From assembly GCA_040285825.1 (NCBI GenBank), contig JAUPSS010000002.1:2790001-2854000 (forward strand): 64,000 bases of DNA, read 5' to 3'. Below the pieces are notes generated by a model. That model was not told the origin of the DNA and did not search any database. It saw only the letters and a program-made list of their open reading frames with translations. The DNA is from Eukaryota sp. TZLM1-RC. Its lineage: Eukaryota > Metamonada: BaSk clade. Below are positions 53,252-62,572 of this stretch, in pieces. Made by a program: the position numbers and the translations under genes. Positions within the stretch are counted from its first letter, which is position 1. Each line of letters opens with the position of its first letter.

Positions 53252-53869
53252 CTTCAGCCAAGCTGAAGAATCTAAGGTCAGTATGTTATGTTATCGTACT
53301 GTCGCCACCATTTTTATCGGAGGCGTTAGGTGCAGTGAACATGCTGGAGTTGAACTTTGTGCTGGGCAGGGAAAATTGAGTATTTTTCCAATACAAAAAT
53401 GAACTCCTTCACAGTATTGCGAAGAGCTCTTTAACAACTAGTGTAATTTGCTGCAATGTGCTAGTCAAGTGTGCCGTGAACTTACTGTTTCTGGACTGAA
53501 ATTCTGTGTGCTTCATGAATGAAATGGATTCGATGTTCAATATTGTTAACGTTGAAACAACATTCTGTTCACTTAAACAATTATGATGATTCGATACACT
53601 CCATATCTTCTGAGGATGCTTCTTTTGTTTCAAAGAGAAAGGCTGGTTGTTCTGATAATTTTTTCTGTAGGCCTATGATAGACTACGATCAACCAACATT
53701 TTTTACTGTTTACTATTGTTTATTTAATTGTGAAAGGAATATAATTGAAACTGTACAATGTTGAGGTGAAATTAGTCCAGATATTGAACAAAACACCCCA
53801 AGGACATAAGTTTTAAAAAGATTAATTTTTTTTCAAAATATGAATAGAAGCAGAAATATCAAATAAGCA
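53252..53869. other. intergenic, nothing recognised
   Basis: Upstream of shugoshin. Short open frames on both strands, none convincing. Confidence 0.4.
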
Positions 53870-54010
53870 AATAAAGCTCCACATCCTCAAAACTTATTTT
53901 TTCAAACATCGAAATAGTTGATTACTTATGATTTGGAAAATGGATCAAATGAAGACAGTGAATTGGAAATTTATTTCACCATTCATTTATAAAATCCCTT
54001 ATTTAAATGG
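53870..54010 (-). mobile_element. retrotransposon 3' end, family D
   Basis: Minus strand matches the family D terminus (the 'ctccacatcctcaaaac' region is its last codons), with indels. Confidence 0.55.
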
Positions 54011-54189
54011 AAATTACTATTCTTCGAACTTCAAACACACAAATTCATTAGAACAAACATTTGAACATATTCTATAGAAAAGATAATTGCTTTCTCGAAT
54101 ATTGTTCACTTTAACTTATGGTGTACAAATACTTATACCTTATAAATACCTTATAACTTTTTATTTATCAATAACCGAATAAACATTCA

Positions 54190-54470
54190 TCAAATACCCA
54201 ACTGAAGCTCCACATCCTCTAAACCTGCGTCCTCTACATCAAAACAATTAATTACTAAAGATTCATAAAATTTACCAAAAGAAGAAAGTGAATCAGAAAT
54301 TTTGCAATTTGTAACGAGTACTATCAATGTTGGAGTTTTCGAGTTTTAATTTGGTAGCAAAGGCTCTAGAAAGGATTTTACTCGACATGATTTGCACATG
54401 ACATAATTTCGGTCTTTAAAATCATGTTGGATTTTATCTATGAATGCAATTCACAGTTCAAAATACGAGA
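54190..54470 (-). mobile_element. retrotransposon 3' fragment, family D, second copy
   Basis: Again the FEDVELQ-like terminus on the minus strand, then a jump to the CKSCRVKSFLEPL region, so it is internally deleted. It lies 87 bp before the tRNA. Confidence 0.6.
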
Positions 54471-54556
54471 TGCATTTTTTTTCTATTACTATAGATATTA
54501 CTATAGAGGGGAATTTCAGGTTTTAATTAAGAACTTGTAATAACATTGGTAATCAA

Positions 54557-54628
54557 TCGGTCATAGTATAGTGGTGAGTATCCCCGCCTGTCACGCGGGA
54601 GGCCGGGGTTCGATTCCCCGTGACCGAG
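54557..54628 (+). tRNA. tRNA-Asp (GTC)
   Basis: 72 nt. Acceptor tcggtca pairs with tgaccga, then discriminator g. D arm with the tagtggtgag A-box, anticodon loop ctgtcac with GTC, and T arm ggggttcgattcccc (B-box). No intron. A typical eukaryotic tRNA-Asp body. Confidence 0.97.
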
Positions 54629-54779
54629 TACTTTTTACCTGATTCAATGAAGTTGTGGTTGTAAATCTGTCATCATCTTGTAACTATTTCTGTTTGAATC
54701 AGTAATCAGGTGTTTTTTCCAGACATGACGCGGCCGAGGATGAATACCTTGTTTGTGTCAATTTTTTGTAGTACGCTTG

Positions 54780-54860
54780 ACTACAAGGAAGAACTTCCAT
54801 TTAATTTATGTTGGCTGATTTGGGATATGAAGATTTAGAATTTCAATTTTTGTGTTTGGT
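54780..54860 (+). mobile_element. retrotransposon 3' end, family E
   Basis: 'aaggaagaacttccatttaa' and FLADLRYEDIEL-like codons match the end of the decayed copy at 29.85-29.91 kb. Confidence 0.45.
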
Positions 54861-54953
54861 TTTTTGAAGGTAGTAAATTAAATATAAATAAAAAAACTCT
54901 TGATTCCATTTAATCATTTATCAGTTAAGTACGTGATTTATTCCAAGAAACTC

Positions 54954-54968
54954 TGATTGGTGGGGAAT
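54954..54968 (+). repeat. target-site duplication, left copy
   Basis: tgattggtggggaat, repeated at 55476-55490. Confidence 0.85.
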
Positions 54969-55475
54969 TTTTTTTTTAAAATTTAATTTTATTCAAAACC
55001 TATAAATCAACATCTAAAAAAATCCATCTCTCCCAAAACAAAAACACTAGATGCAACTCTCTCATAGTGAGATCCAAGAGAAAGCAAAGCATCAGAAACC
55101 ATCTTCAAGATCCCCTTAAAAATAGAAAACACAATTCTATTTTGCCAAAACAATCTGTTGAAATTTCTGCCAGTTCTTCTCTTTACAATCATTTCAAAAT
55201 CATCCAAAAAACGTAAAGCAGTTGGTGCAAGTGAACCAAAAAGGGAAAATACAAATGGATACAAATTGTATTTTGCATGCTGTAGACTGGCCAATTTGGA
55301 CAAAGGTTCATTGTATTTTTTGAATTTAAAATTTTCAGCATTTGAAAGGGGATTATGAATTTCAGAATTAACCAGCCTTTCATTTGAGGCATTACAAGGA
55401 TCAACAGACATTACATCCAATAAAATGAAGCTTCCATCTAATCCAGGTAATATGAGATCACCTCTATTATTCTTA
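54969..55475 (-). mobile_element. retrotransposon 3' fragment, family B, with target-site duplication
   Basis: The minus strand carries KNNRGDLILPGLDGSFILLDV and the C-terminal region nearly identical to 26020-26490. A late frameshift turns LDVDL into FFRC. Its 3' end has a poly(A)-like run (plus-strand T10) next to the 15-bp target repeat. 5' truncation occurs at 'cataag', with 3-base overlap to the target site. A recent insertion. Confidence 0.85.
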
Positions 55476-55490
55476 TGATTGGTGGGGAAT
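55476..55490 (+). repeat. target-site duplication, right copy
   Basis: tgattggtggggaat; pairs with 54954-54968. Confidence 0.85.
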
Positions 55491-56409
55491 AGTGGAGTAT
55501 GATTGCCGGAAATCTTGGTGAAAGAAAGGTGGCTCACTCATTCTCGAGGGAAGTGTGTATAGAAAATCGATGGTGTTTTGGAAGGAGTATCTAATAGTGG
55601 GAAGTCATGTTAGATCTCAAACAACCAAATAAACCATTTCAATATTCCTCAAGATCATTAGAGAGAGTCCGTTTAATCATTTTGATATCTAGAGATAAAA
55701 CAAAACAGTTTTTAATAAGGAATTATTGTTGTCAAATGGCTGAAGTCAAATCAATCATACTGAATTACCTTGTGAAATATGACTGGACTTGGCAAAATTT
55801 ACACGTTTGAATCTTTAAGAATATTTCAGATTGAGCAGGTCCAATAGGCATTAGACCTACTCTCAATCTGATAATGATAACATAATTACAACTTTTCAAG
55901 GTAAAGCCAGATGTTGATTTCATTGCGTAGTGAAGGAATACAATCACTCATCACAAATTTGTTGAAAAAATGAGCAACAAAAAGAATTAAGAATTTTAGT
56001 TAGACTTGTGCGTTTCGTTAAAGTCCAAGCCGTCGTGGATCTTGTCTAATTGTTTGATGAGTCTCTAATTACACAGAAACAGTGATTTGAAGAACCATTG
56101 AAGTTTCGGGTAAAAAGCAACAAGATGAGATGAAAGATTTTGGTCATTTTCATCAATAAAACTATTCTTAGAGGGAAGGAGTCAATAAGTGTATCATCAT
56201 AGCATAAATTTGTATATCTATTGTCATAGTTCTATGGAACACTCTTCAAACAAACCATCAACAATTCATATATCAACTAATTGGACTTATAGAAATCAAT
56301 ACCACAAAATAGGACATAAGTAGACGAGTGACTATGAATTATTAAACTATCGGTATCAATTAAATATGCAGGAAAACATTGTAAAGAACTAAGATAAGAA
56401 TTTTTTTTA
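55491..56409. other. intergenic, nothing recognised
   Basis: AT-rich. Open frames up to ~90 codons, none resembling a known protein or the retroelements. Confidence 0.4.
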
Positions 56410-57280
56410 ATATTTTTTATTAAAACCAATAAATCAACATCTAAACTGCAAATTGAAAAGAGATCGGTTTGGAATTTCTTGAATTGATTGGGGACAACAT
56501 TTGGTCCAAATTTGTGGTGGCAATCTATCAAGTTCACAAGATAACTCATTCAGATATGGACTGCAATTGGGAACTAACAGATGAGAATCTTGAGGAAATC
56601 TACGAGAAAATTCATGAATAAAATTCTTGCCTCCACCCAAAAATGCTGATTGACACAAAATAGAAGATTTAGTAAATCCAATACCACCCAAATTTGCTGA
56701 AGAAAATAAGTGATTTTTCAACACTTCTGATTCTACATCCAATTAAAAAGCAAAAAATTCTGTTCTCAATGAATTAAAGGAACGACAAAAATCTAATGCT
56801 ATGGAAGGAGCACAAGATCTCAAAATGTGGGTTATTTTCCCAGTATAGCAAATTTTAAGCATGAAGAATTTAATATGTTTTTCTAGATCTAAAGAAGAAA
56901 TTGAATCAAGTTCAATTCTCATTTTCTCCAAAACAACTTGTAATTCATTCTGAATTTGAGGCACGTTTCCTAACCAACAACCAAGGAACATGAAAGCATC
57001 ACTACTATAATTAGTGCAAGGGACAACAGAATCGTTTATCACAAGATCTTGAGCAGAAGAGCCAATCAGAAGGCATTTTCTTGCATTAAGATGAAGCCCA
57101 ATATTTTCATATGAATCGGCAATTTCTTGAGCAACCAATTCTAGTAAATCAAATGAACCAATCAAGGATATATCATCCATATAGGCAATTATTTTTATTG
57201 AAGGGTATTTTTTCTTAATGATATTTCAAGTTTTGTGAATAGCTAAACAAAACAATAATGGGCCTAAAGGATCTATTGAA
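56410..57280 (-). mobile_element. retrotransposon with reverse-transcriptase catalytic motif, family B, internally deleted
   Basis: From about 57278 the minus strand reads DPLGPLLFCLAIHK (RT motif before the catalytic strand), IIAYMDDISLIG (catalytic YMDD), NIGLHLNARKCLLIGSSAQD, FMFLGCWLGN and the thumb. A frame break lies at about 56745. After LFNLQFRC it jumps to the terminal LDVDL, so knuckle and nuclease are deleted. It shows that all these fragments come from a reverse-transcriptase element. Its truncated 5' end lies about 60 bp from the SNARE start codon, divergent. A degenerate direct repeat (gaactaagataagaat near 56386, gaataagacaggaat near 57279) may be its target-site duplication. 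Confidence 0.8.
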
Positions 57281-57341
57281 TAAGACAGGAATTGTTTTGA
57301 AGAATATACAATTTAGTTGGAAACCTTTATTTACGAACCTC

Positions 57342-58080
57342 ATGCCTTCCTCAAACGACAGAATCCTCTTCTCTCTTGTTTCTCGTGGAAAGACACTTCT
57401 TGCTGAGTACACAGACAAATCTATTCGTTCTGGAAATTTCAAGCAAGTAGCTCTTCGTATCCTTGAACGAATTGATCTTCGCAAGAATCATCGTGCTTCT
57501 TATGCCCACGACGGTTTCATCTTTCATTACCTGTGTGAAAATTCATTAATCTTCATGGTCATGGCCGACGAAGGACTGAAAAACCGTCGTCCTTTTGCCT
57601 TCCTGGAAGATATCAAAAGTCGCTGGTTTGCAACCTATCAACAACGTCACACCACTGCAAAACATTACGAAATGCAAGGTTTGATTTCATTATCTTAACC
57701 CTAGGTGATTTCAGCCCTGTACTCCAACGCCAGATGGAATACTTCACCAACTCACCCACAGATAGCATCGCCCGCATATCCCGAGACCTTTCTGATCTGC
57801 AGAGTGTATGTATGACCAACATTGAGAAGATCCTGGATAGAGGTATGACTACTTTTTCCAACTTTCTCTCACCCCAGGCGAACGCGTGGAACTTTTAGTA
57901 GATCGCTCAGAAGGTCTTTCTCAAACTGCCAGATCCTTCAACAAGAGAGCCAACCAAGTGAGGAAGGCGATGTGGTGGCAGAATGTTAAGTCAACGTTGA
58001 TGTTGATCTTGGTAGGATTAATTATCTTGTATATAATTGTGGCTATGTTTTGTGGTTTAACTCTGTCTAAATGTTTTTAG
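57342..58080 (+). CDS. VAMP7-like longin R-SNARE, two tiny introns
   Basis: Three exons: 57342-57678, 57705-57842, 57878-58080, giving 225 residues, close to VAMP7 (220). Longin domain: ILFSLVSRGKTLLAEYT ... HDGFIFHYLCENSLIFMVM ... RRPFAFLEDIKSRW. SNARE helix: IARISRDLSDLQS, then NIEKILDRGERVELLVDRSE with the central Arg of the zero layer, then FNKRANQVRKAMWWQN. A C-terminal membrane anchor follows (LMLILVGLIILYIIVAMF). Role: vesicle SNARE for endosome, lysosome or plasma-membrane fusion. ATG 57342 is chosen because the open frame before it is antisense to the retroelement. Removing the 26-nt and 35-nt GT..AG introns restores one continuous frame. Confidence 0.92.
57679..57704 (+). other. 26-nt spliceosomal intron
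   Basis: gtttg...ccctag with an in-frame stop inside. Splitting a Gly codon after its first base, it joins EMQ to GDFSP as expected for VAMP7. 'cttaac' near the 3' end may be the branch site. Confidence 0.9.
57843..57877 (+). other. 35-nt spliceosomal intron
   Basis: gtatga...ccccag. It splits the Gly codon directly after the zero-layer Arg (LDR|GERVELL). The pyrimidine-rich body is typical. Confidence 0.92.
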
Positions 58081-58612
58081 AAGTTATGCTGTATGTGTAT
58101 TTCTAGTATTTTATTTATTTTATAAATAGTATATCACAAGATGTTTTTGTGAACATTTGTTTTCTTTTAACGTTATCACCAATTGTGTGTGCCCTGTAGT
58201 GTTCTTATTCCATACTCTCAAGAATTGTGAATTAATTGATCAAGTTTAAGATAAACTCAACAAATCTCAATCAGTTTGGTAAAAGTTGTGAACAGTAGAC
58301 GTGTTGAATTCGGTGCAAATGATATCAAAGTCTTAATCAAATTAAAGAGAATTTTCTCTTATAATGGCACATAATTCAAGTCCCCAATTTTTCATCTGGA
58401 TGCTACTTCCAATTAATCTGGTCCTCTCATTGTATTAGACAAATGGCTGGTTCTGTGCAATGAGAACAACATGTACATTAGGAAGAAATAATCCAGACTT
58501 TTCACACTGAAAATAAAACAAAACTTACAATTTGTAATTTTCAAGTTACTAAACCTATCAACCAGCGATTTTTACAGCTTGCAACTTTACTACATTATTG
58601 TTCTATTAGCAA
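58081..58612. other. intergenic, nothing recognised
   Basis: Between the SNARE and tubulin-like genes, same orientation. No gene or repeat seen. Confidence 0.4.
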
Positions 58613-59749
58613 ATGTCTGATGTGCTCTATATCAATGTTGGACAAGCAGGTTGTTCTATAGGCAACACTGTTCTCCAGTCTGTTCATAGTCATCATTCTT
58701 CTCCATTCTTTAAGGATAATTCTCCACATGCTCTATTTTGTGATTCTGAACCTCGTGTCATCAGTTCACGCTCTTCACAGTGGAACTCTCCTTCTTTTTT
58801 TGCAAAAGTAGGAGCTTCAACCAATTGGGGGCGAGGTTTTACTCAATCCTCCTTGATTGAATCCATTTGTGATGGTATCAGGAAAAAGTCAGAATCCATG
58901 GATTGGCTGGGTAGCATTTGTTGGACCTCAAGCATTACTGGTGGATCTGGAGGTGGTCTTTTTTGTGGAATATTAACCAATGATGACGTGGTACATTGCC
59001 CCAATCACGTCTTGGTTTCCCCAGTCTCAGTTAATAATACAATTCCTTTACATAGCTTTTGTAGTTCTTTATCAATTTATAATTGTTTTGATTATCTAGA
59101 TTCTTTTTTATTTTTTGATAATGATCGTTTATTTAATTTTAATAGCAGAAAGGCTAAACGAGTTTCATTAAAACAGACAAAAACAATAGATCAAGTTAAT
59201 ATAAGAATAAGTGATTTTATTAAGAATGTGCTATCTCCTACGGGTAGTGGCAATGACGTCACATGCTCAAAATTCCCATTGACTTCTTCAGAAATCTTCC
59301 AAAGATTTGGTCCGTTTTTGGATTGTTTCTCTGTTAGTTCCCGTGATAGTACAGCCACGCTTATTGATGACCAATACAAACAACTCACAGAAGCTCTTGT
59401 CTGTGAGCTTGTGAGAGGAGTGGAGACAAATGCAATGGTGATTTGTCCTCAACGAGTGCATTCTATTGTTTCTGCACAATTAGGACGGCTCCCTACTCTC
59501 AGTTCTACCTTTTATGGGACAAAGTATACGGAGAATAATATATCTCTCATGGGATCGTTCGGAATTGCACCTTCTACTTTGCTTCGACATGCAATAAGAG
59601 CTAGAAGAAGTGTGATGTCAGGCGCTTATGTACATTATCTAGAACAATATGATGTGGAAATGTCTACCATAAGGCATGCTTGTAGCTTTGTGGAAGGAGT
59701 GGTTGAAAGAGAGGGTTTAACAGTGTCTTACAGTGACAGTTATAATTAA
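58613..59749 (+). CDS. divergent tubulin, delta-tubulin-like
   Basis: 378 residues, shorter than the usual ~450. VGQAGCSIGN (residues 9-18) is the tubulin T1 GQxGxQIG motif. LFCDSEPRVISS corresponds to 'vlvDmEPkVi', and STNWGRGF to 'gNNWAyGy'. SITGGSGGGL (108-116) is the T4 glycine-rich loop with one change. NTIPLHSFCSSLSIYNCFDYLDSFLFFDND matches the 'vqnYNsiLTLshLyrssDalllhENd' region of delta-tubulin. The start is at ATG 58613; no intron seen. Delta-tubulin acts in centriole triplet formation. Assignment to delta rather than epsilon or an orphan tubulin is by these segments only. The C-terminal third is strongly diverged. Confidence 0.65.
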   Translation: MSDVLYINVGQAGCSIGNTVLQSVHSHHSSPFFKDNSPHALFCDSEPRVISSRSSQWNSPSFFAKVGASTNWGRGFTQSSLIESICDGIRKKSESMDWLGSICWTSSITGGSGGGLFCGILTNDDVVHCPNHVLVSPVSVNNTIPLHSFCSSLSIYNCFDYLDSFLFFDNDRLFNFNSRKAKRVSLKQTKTIDQVNIRISDFIKNVLSPTGSGNDVTCSKFPLTSSEIFQRFGPFLDCFSVSSRDSTATLIDDQYKQLTEALVCELVRGVETNAMVICPQRVHSIVSAQLGRLPTLSSTFYGTKYTENNISLMGSFGIAPSTLLRHAIRARRSVMSGAYVHYLEQYDVEMSTIRHACSFVEGVVEREGLTVSYSDSYN

Positions 59750-59963
59750 CTGTGATTTTCACTTATCATGCATTCCCCTGTGAAATTCACTCCTGTTTTC
59801 AACTCCCTCAGTGTCTACTCACAGGCTGTAAGAGACATGTAGCATCATTTGACAAAGACAATCATGATCTTCATCAATGGGCTACCTCACTTAAATACAC
59901 CTACTGTTTTCACAGAACAAAGCCTCGCGACTTGATGTATTTAAGTGGATCTACCAAATGCTA
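59750..59963. other. short gap between convergent genes
   Basis: Convergent ends of the tubulin-like gene and the Fanzor pseudogene. Nothing else seen. Confidence 0.4.
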
Positions 59964-61687
59964 CTAGGGAATTTGTAGATCGGTCTCAAAAGTTTTTGTT
60001 TCTGTATGCTGAATATTTTTTGCAGCGGAAATATCTCTGTCATATACTATTTGACACTCAGTACAAATACGCATCTGCCATGAGCCTGCTTGAATATTCT
60101 CGGCCATGCAACAACTTGACATTTTGCTTGTATTAAATTCACTGGTTAACAAGTGCTTCACGTCCTTTTGATGACACAACCATTTTCTGAAAGCCCTTGC
60201 TGATCCATATCGATTGACTTTTCGGCAATGAGAAGGGAAATTAGCAGAACCCACAGCAAGATAGAGTTTTTCAGGATGTCCAGCCAGCCTTTGAAATTTG
60301 TTGAGACTCTCTCTGAACCGTCTCTCTTTTCGTCTGCGGTTATCAAATTTAATTATTTTCCATTTCTGGCAATTACTTTCCAAATACACTTTCCTCCTGA
60401 CCAAATTCCAATGGTTCAAATATTGGTTGAAATTTTGAACGGAATATTGGTTGGGAGAGTGTTTACTGGGTGAAGGTTTTGTCATGTATCATCTGCCAGT
60501 TGGACAAGGGATAACTCCACATTGATTATCATTTAAGAAGTAACCACATAATCTTGATTGGCCCTGATCAACGCCGATAAGGGGGCTTTCAGGTAAAATT
60601 TCGACTGGATGTCTACGTCTTCGACGGGCATTTTTTTAGTACCCTTCAACTGTGTTTCTCTGGTTTTGTTGACATTAGGGTCACTTTTCATTTCATTTTT
60701 TGATCTTCTTTTCTTTTTCGGTGGTTCATCCAGCTCATCTGTGTTTTCTGAGTCATTTTTTTCACCTTCAAAGGTCAAAAGCAGTTCATTACCATTAGTT
60801 TTCAATAAAATTTTGTTAAATCTATTTTTCAAACTTTTTCTGTTGATATTGAATTTTTGGTAAGGTCATTGTTTGAATATTCGTTTCAGACATGTATTTT
60901 TGATAAACTTTGTTTTGGAAGATGATCCTTCAATAATTGGACATTTTTTCACAGAGTGGAAAATTTGTGAAGGTACCTCAATAAATTTAGAACCTTTATG
61001 AGAAGCTAAAGGTATTATTCTAAATTTCTTCCAGCAATGCATATGAGAAAAGAAAGTGAGTAAGTATTGTGAAATTTTAAGATTGAAGAGAAAAAGCTCA
61101 CCAATTTCCTTTGATGAAAAGGTGATTTGATCATGTGAGGACAGTAGGGAGGCAGTGGTAGGAAATCTTTGAAGGAGATTCAAGATAAACTTACATGCAT
61201 TTAATAAAAAGAATCTTTCTCTTGAATTATTCAAATTGAAATTGATGAAGTATTCAAGAACAGAATCAACTACTACTTCCTCGGGTTGGGCTAATGGTTC
61301 ATCTGGCAAAAGTGAAAGAATATTATTTGCAAAGACATTTGTTTTATCCAGGGCTCTACAATGAGCACGAATAAAGTTTTTTGTCCAGGATTGACAAATT
61401 TTAGGTAAACTTGTCTTCACGTTAGACGCCAATTGACGAGCCCGACAAGCAAGGTAAGGAGAAAGCCTTTTCCTATTGATAAAATTACAATTCTGAGATT
61501 GCAGCCAAGCATTGAGAAAAAGATTGAATGAATTTCTGTAAGGCACTAAAGAATAATCCCACAAAAAAACAAGAGACCTGTCTTGTGGGCATTCTGGAAG
61601 AAATCCATTGTAAAAGATATGGAGTAATTGGCGTTGGCCTTTAGAGGTGGAAGGCTTTGGAAAAGAACCAGTGGTGATGACGGTCAT
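59964..61687 (-). pseudogene. Fanzor (eukaryotic TnpB homologue) pseudogene, near full length
   Basis: Starts at ATG 61687. The N-terminal ~270 codons contain FRIIPLASHKGSKFIEVPSQ, which looks like the region before the TDG strand in Fanzors. A TGA at 60866 interrupts. The same frame continues with a basic stretch (PPKKKRRSKNE, possible nuclear signal). At a C5 run (60581-60585) the frame slips by one, exactly before RuvC-I (LIGVDQGQSRLCGYF, catalytic D). A second TGA lies at 60489-60491. The final 173 codons hold LYLAVGSANFPS, RuvC-II (LLTSEFNTSKMSSCC, catalytic E), a CC...CTEC zinc finger and RuvC-III (VYDRDISAAKNI, catalytic D), ending at TAG. Catalytic residues are kept; three lesions break it. 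It belongs to a different branch from the 6.9 kb copy. Confidence 0.8.
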
Positions 61688-61882
61688 AAAAAGATACCAT
61701 ACATCCTGTTGATCAACTAATAGTGTAACAATTTTTCAAAGAATTTCTTGATTTTGATGAGTAATGAACATCAGCAAGTTCAACACCCTGTGCGTACCAA
61801 TAAAATGAAGTTGAAGTCTTCAAATATGTTTTCAACAAACTGTGATTTTATTAAAACAGTGTAATAACACATTTAATTCAAA

Positions 61883-62152
61883 TTACTTACAAAATGCACG
61901 CTTGTAACTCAGGAACTCCGTGTACTGCTTCGCTTTAGGTCGTTCCTTACGAAGATCCACATCTTTATCACCGTGAATGATCCTATTGGCCCAGATCCGT
62001 ATCTCATGGTAAGTTGATACGTCTTGCTTAGGAGCATTTGAGTTGGTGATTTTTGAGTCGAGACTGTTTCCCGCACACGCACTGAATAGCTGTTCCAATT
62101 TCTGGCGAATCTGAATGGCCTTGGTCACAAGTTCAGGGAGTTTGGAGGGCAT
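61883..62152 (-). CDS. hypothetical protein, 89 residues
   Basis: ATG 62152 to TAA. GC content is visibly higher than the surroundings, similar to the SNARE gene, which speaks for coding. Helical, charged sequence: LVTKAIQIRQKLEQLFSACA and IRIWANRIIHGDKDVDLRKE. The 'R...N..IHGD' segment slightly recalls HEPN-type domains, but one motif is not enough. Lies just upstream of the Fanzor pseudogene on the same strand, about 200 bp away. I do not recognise it. Confidence 0.45.
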   Translation of the reverse strand: MPSKLPELVTKAIQIRQKLEQLFSACAGNSLDSKITNSNAPKQDVSTYHEIRIWANRIIHGDKDVDLRKERPKAKQYTEFLSYKRAFCK

Positions 62153-62558
62153 TACGATTTACTATGTGGAGCCAGTGTCTGGAAAATTTGAACATCAAAT
62201 TAACTTTTTTCCTGCCACTTCAATTTGAAACAATTTTGTTGTAAATTTGACTTGATACCGAAAATTCAACAACTCTCAGTCACTTCCTTGTCCCTATCAT
62301 ATTTGCAGAGATTGGACCTTGTTAAACCTAATTTTAGGCGAAATTAGACCGAGTTTGTTAATTCCAGTTTCTTAATCCCGATTTGTGTACTGTTTTGCAG
62401 TCTACTTTTGCGTAATTACTGTCTTTTTTCTTGACGCAATTACCCTGTAAAAATGGCTTCACCTTGACAGATTGTGATTGGGATAGAAATTCGAAATTGA
62501 GGATAGGTTTGTGTCCTTTTTGATTTGGTTATAATAATAAAAGTATTTGTAAATTTTC
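62153..62558. other. intergenic, nothing recognised
   Basis: Upstream of the 89-residue ORF; no gene seen. Confidence 0.4.
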
Positions 62559-62572
62559 TACTAGAGCTATTT
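62559..62572 (+). repeat. target-site duplication, left copy
   Basis: tactagagctattt, repeated at 63267-63280; the preceding ~8 bases are also similar. Confidence 0.8.

Noticed and set aside
57258-57341. 28-codon extension before the SNARE start
   Set aside because: Its first codons are antisense to the retroelement (LPGL motif region) and not part of a longin domain; ATG 57342 fits.
60489-60868. Reassignment of TGA as a sense codon, because both internal stops of the second Fanzor are TGA
   Set aside because: Well-supported genes use TGG for Trp, show no internal TGA, and TGA ends the RNase H-like genes and the family A element. The pseudogene also has an independent frame slip.
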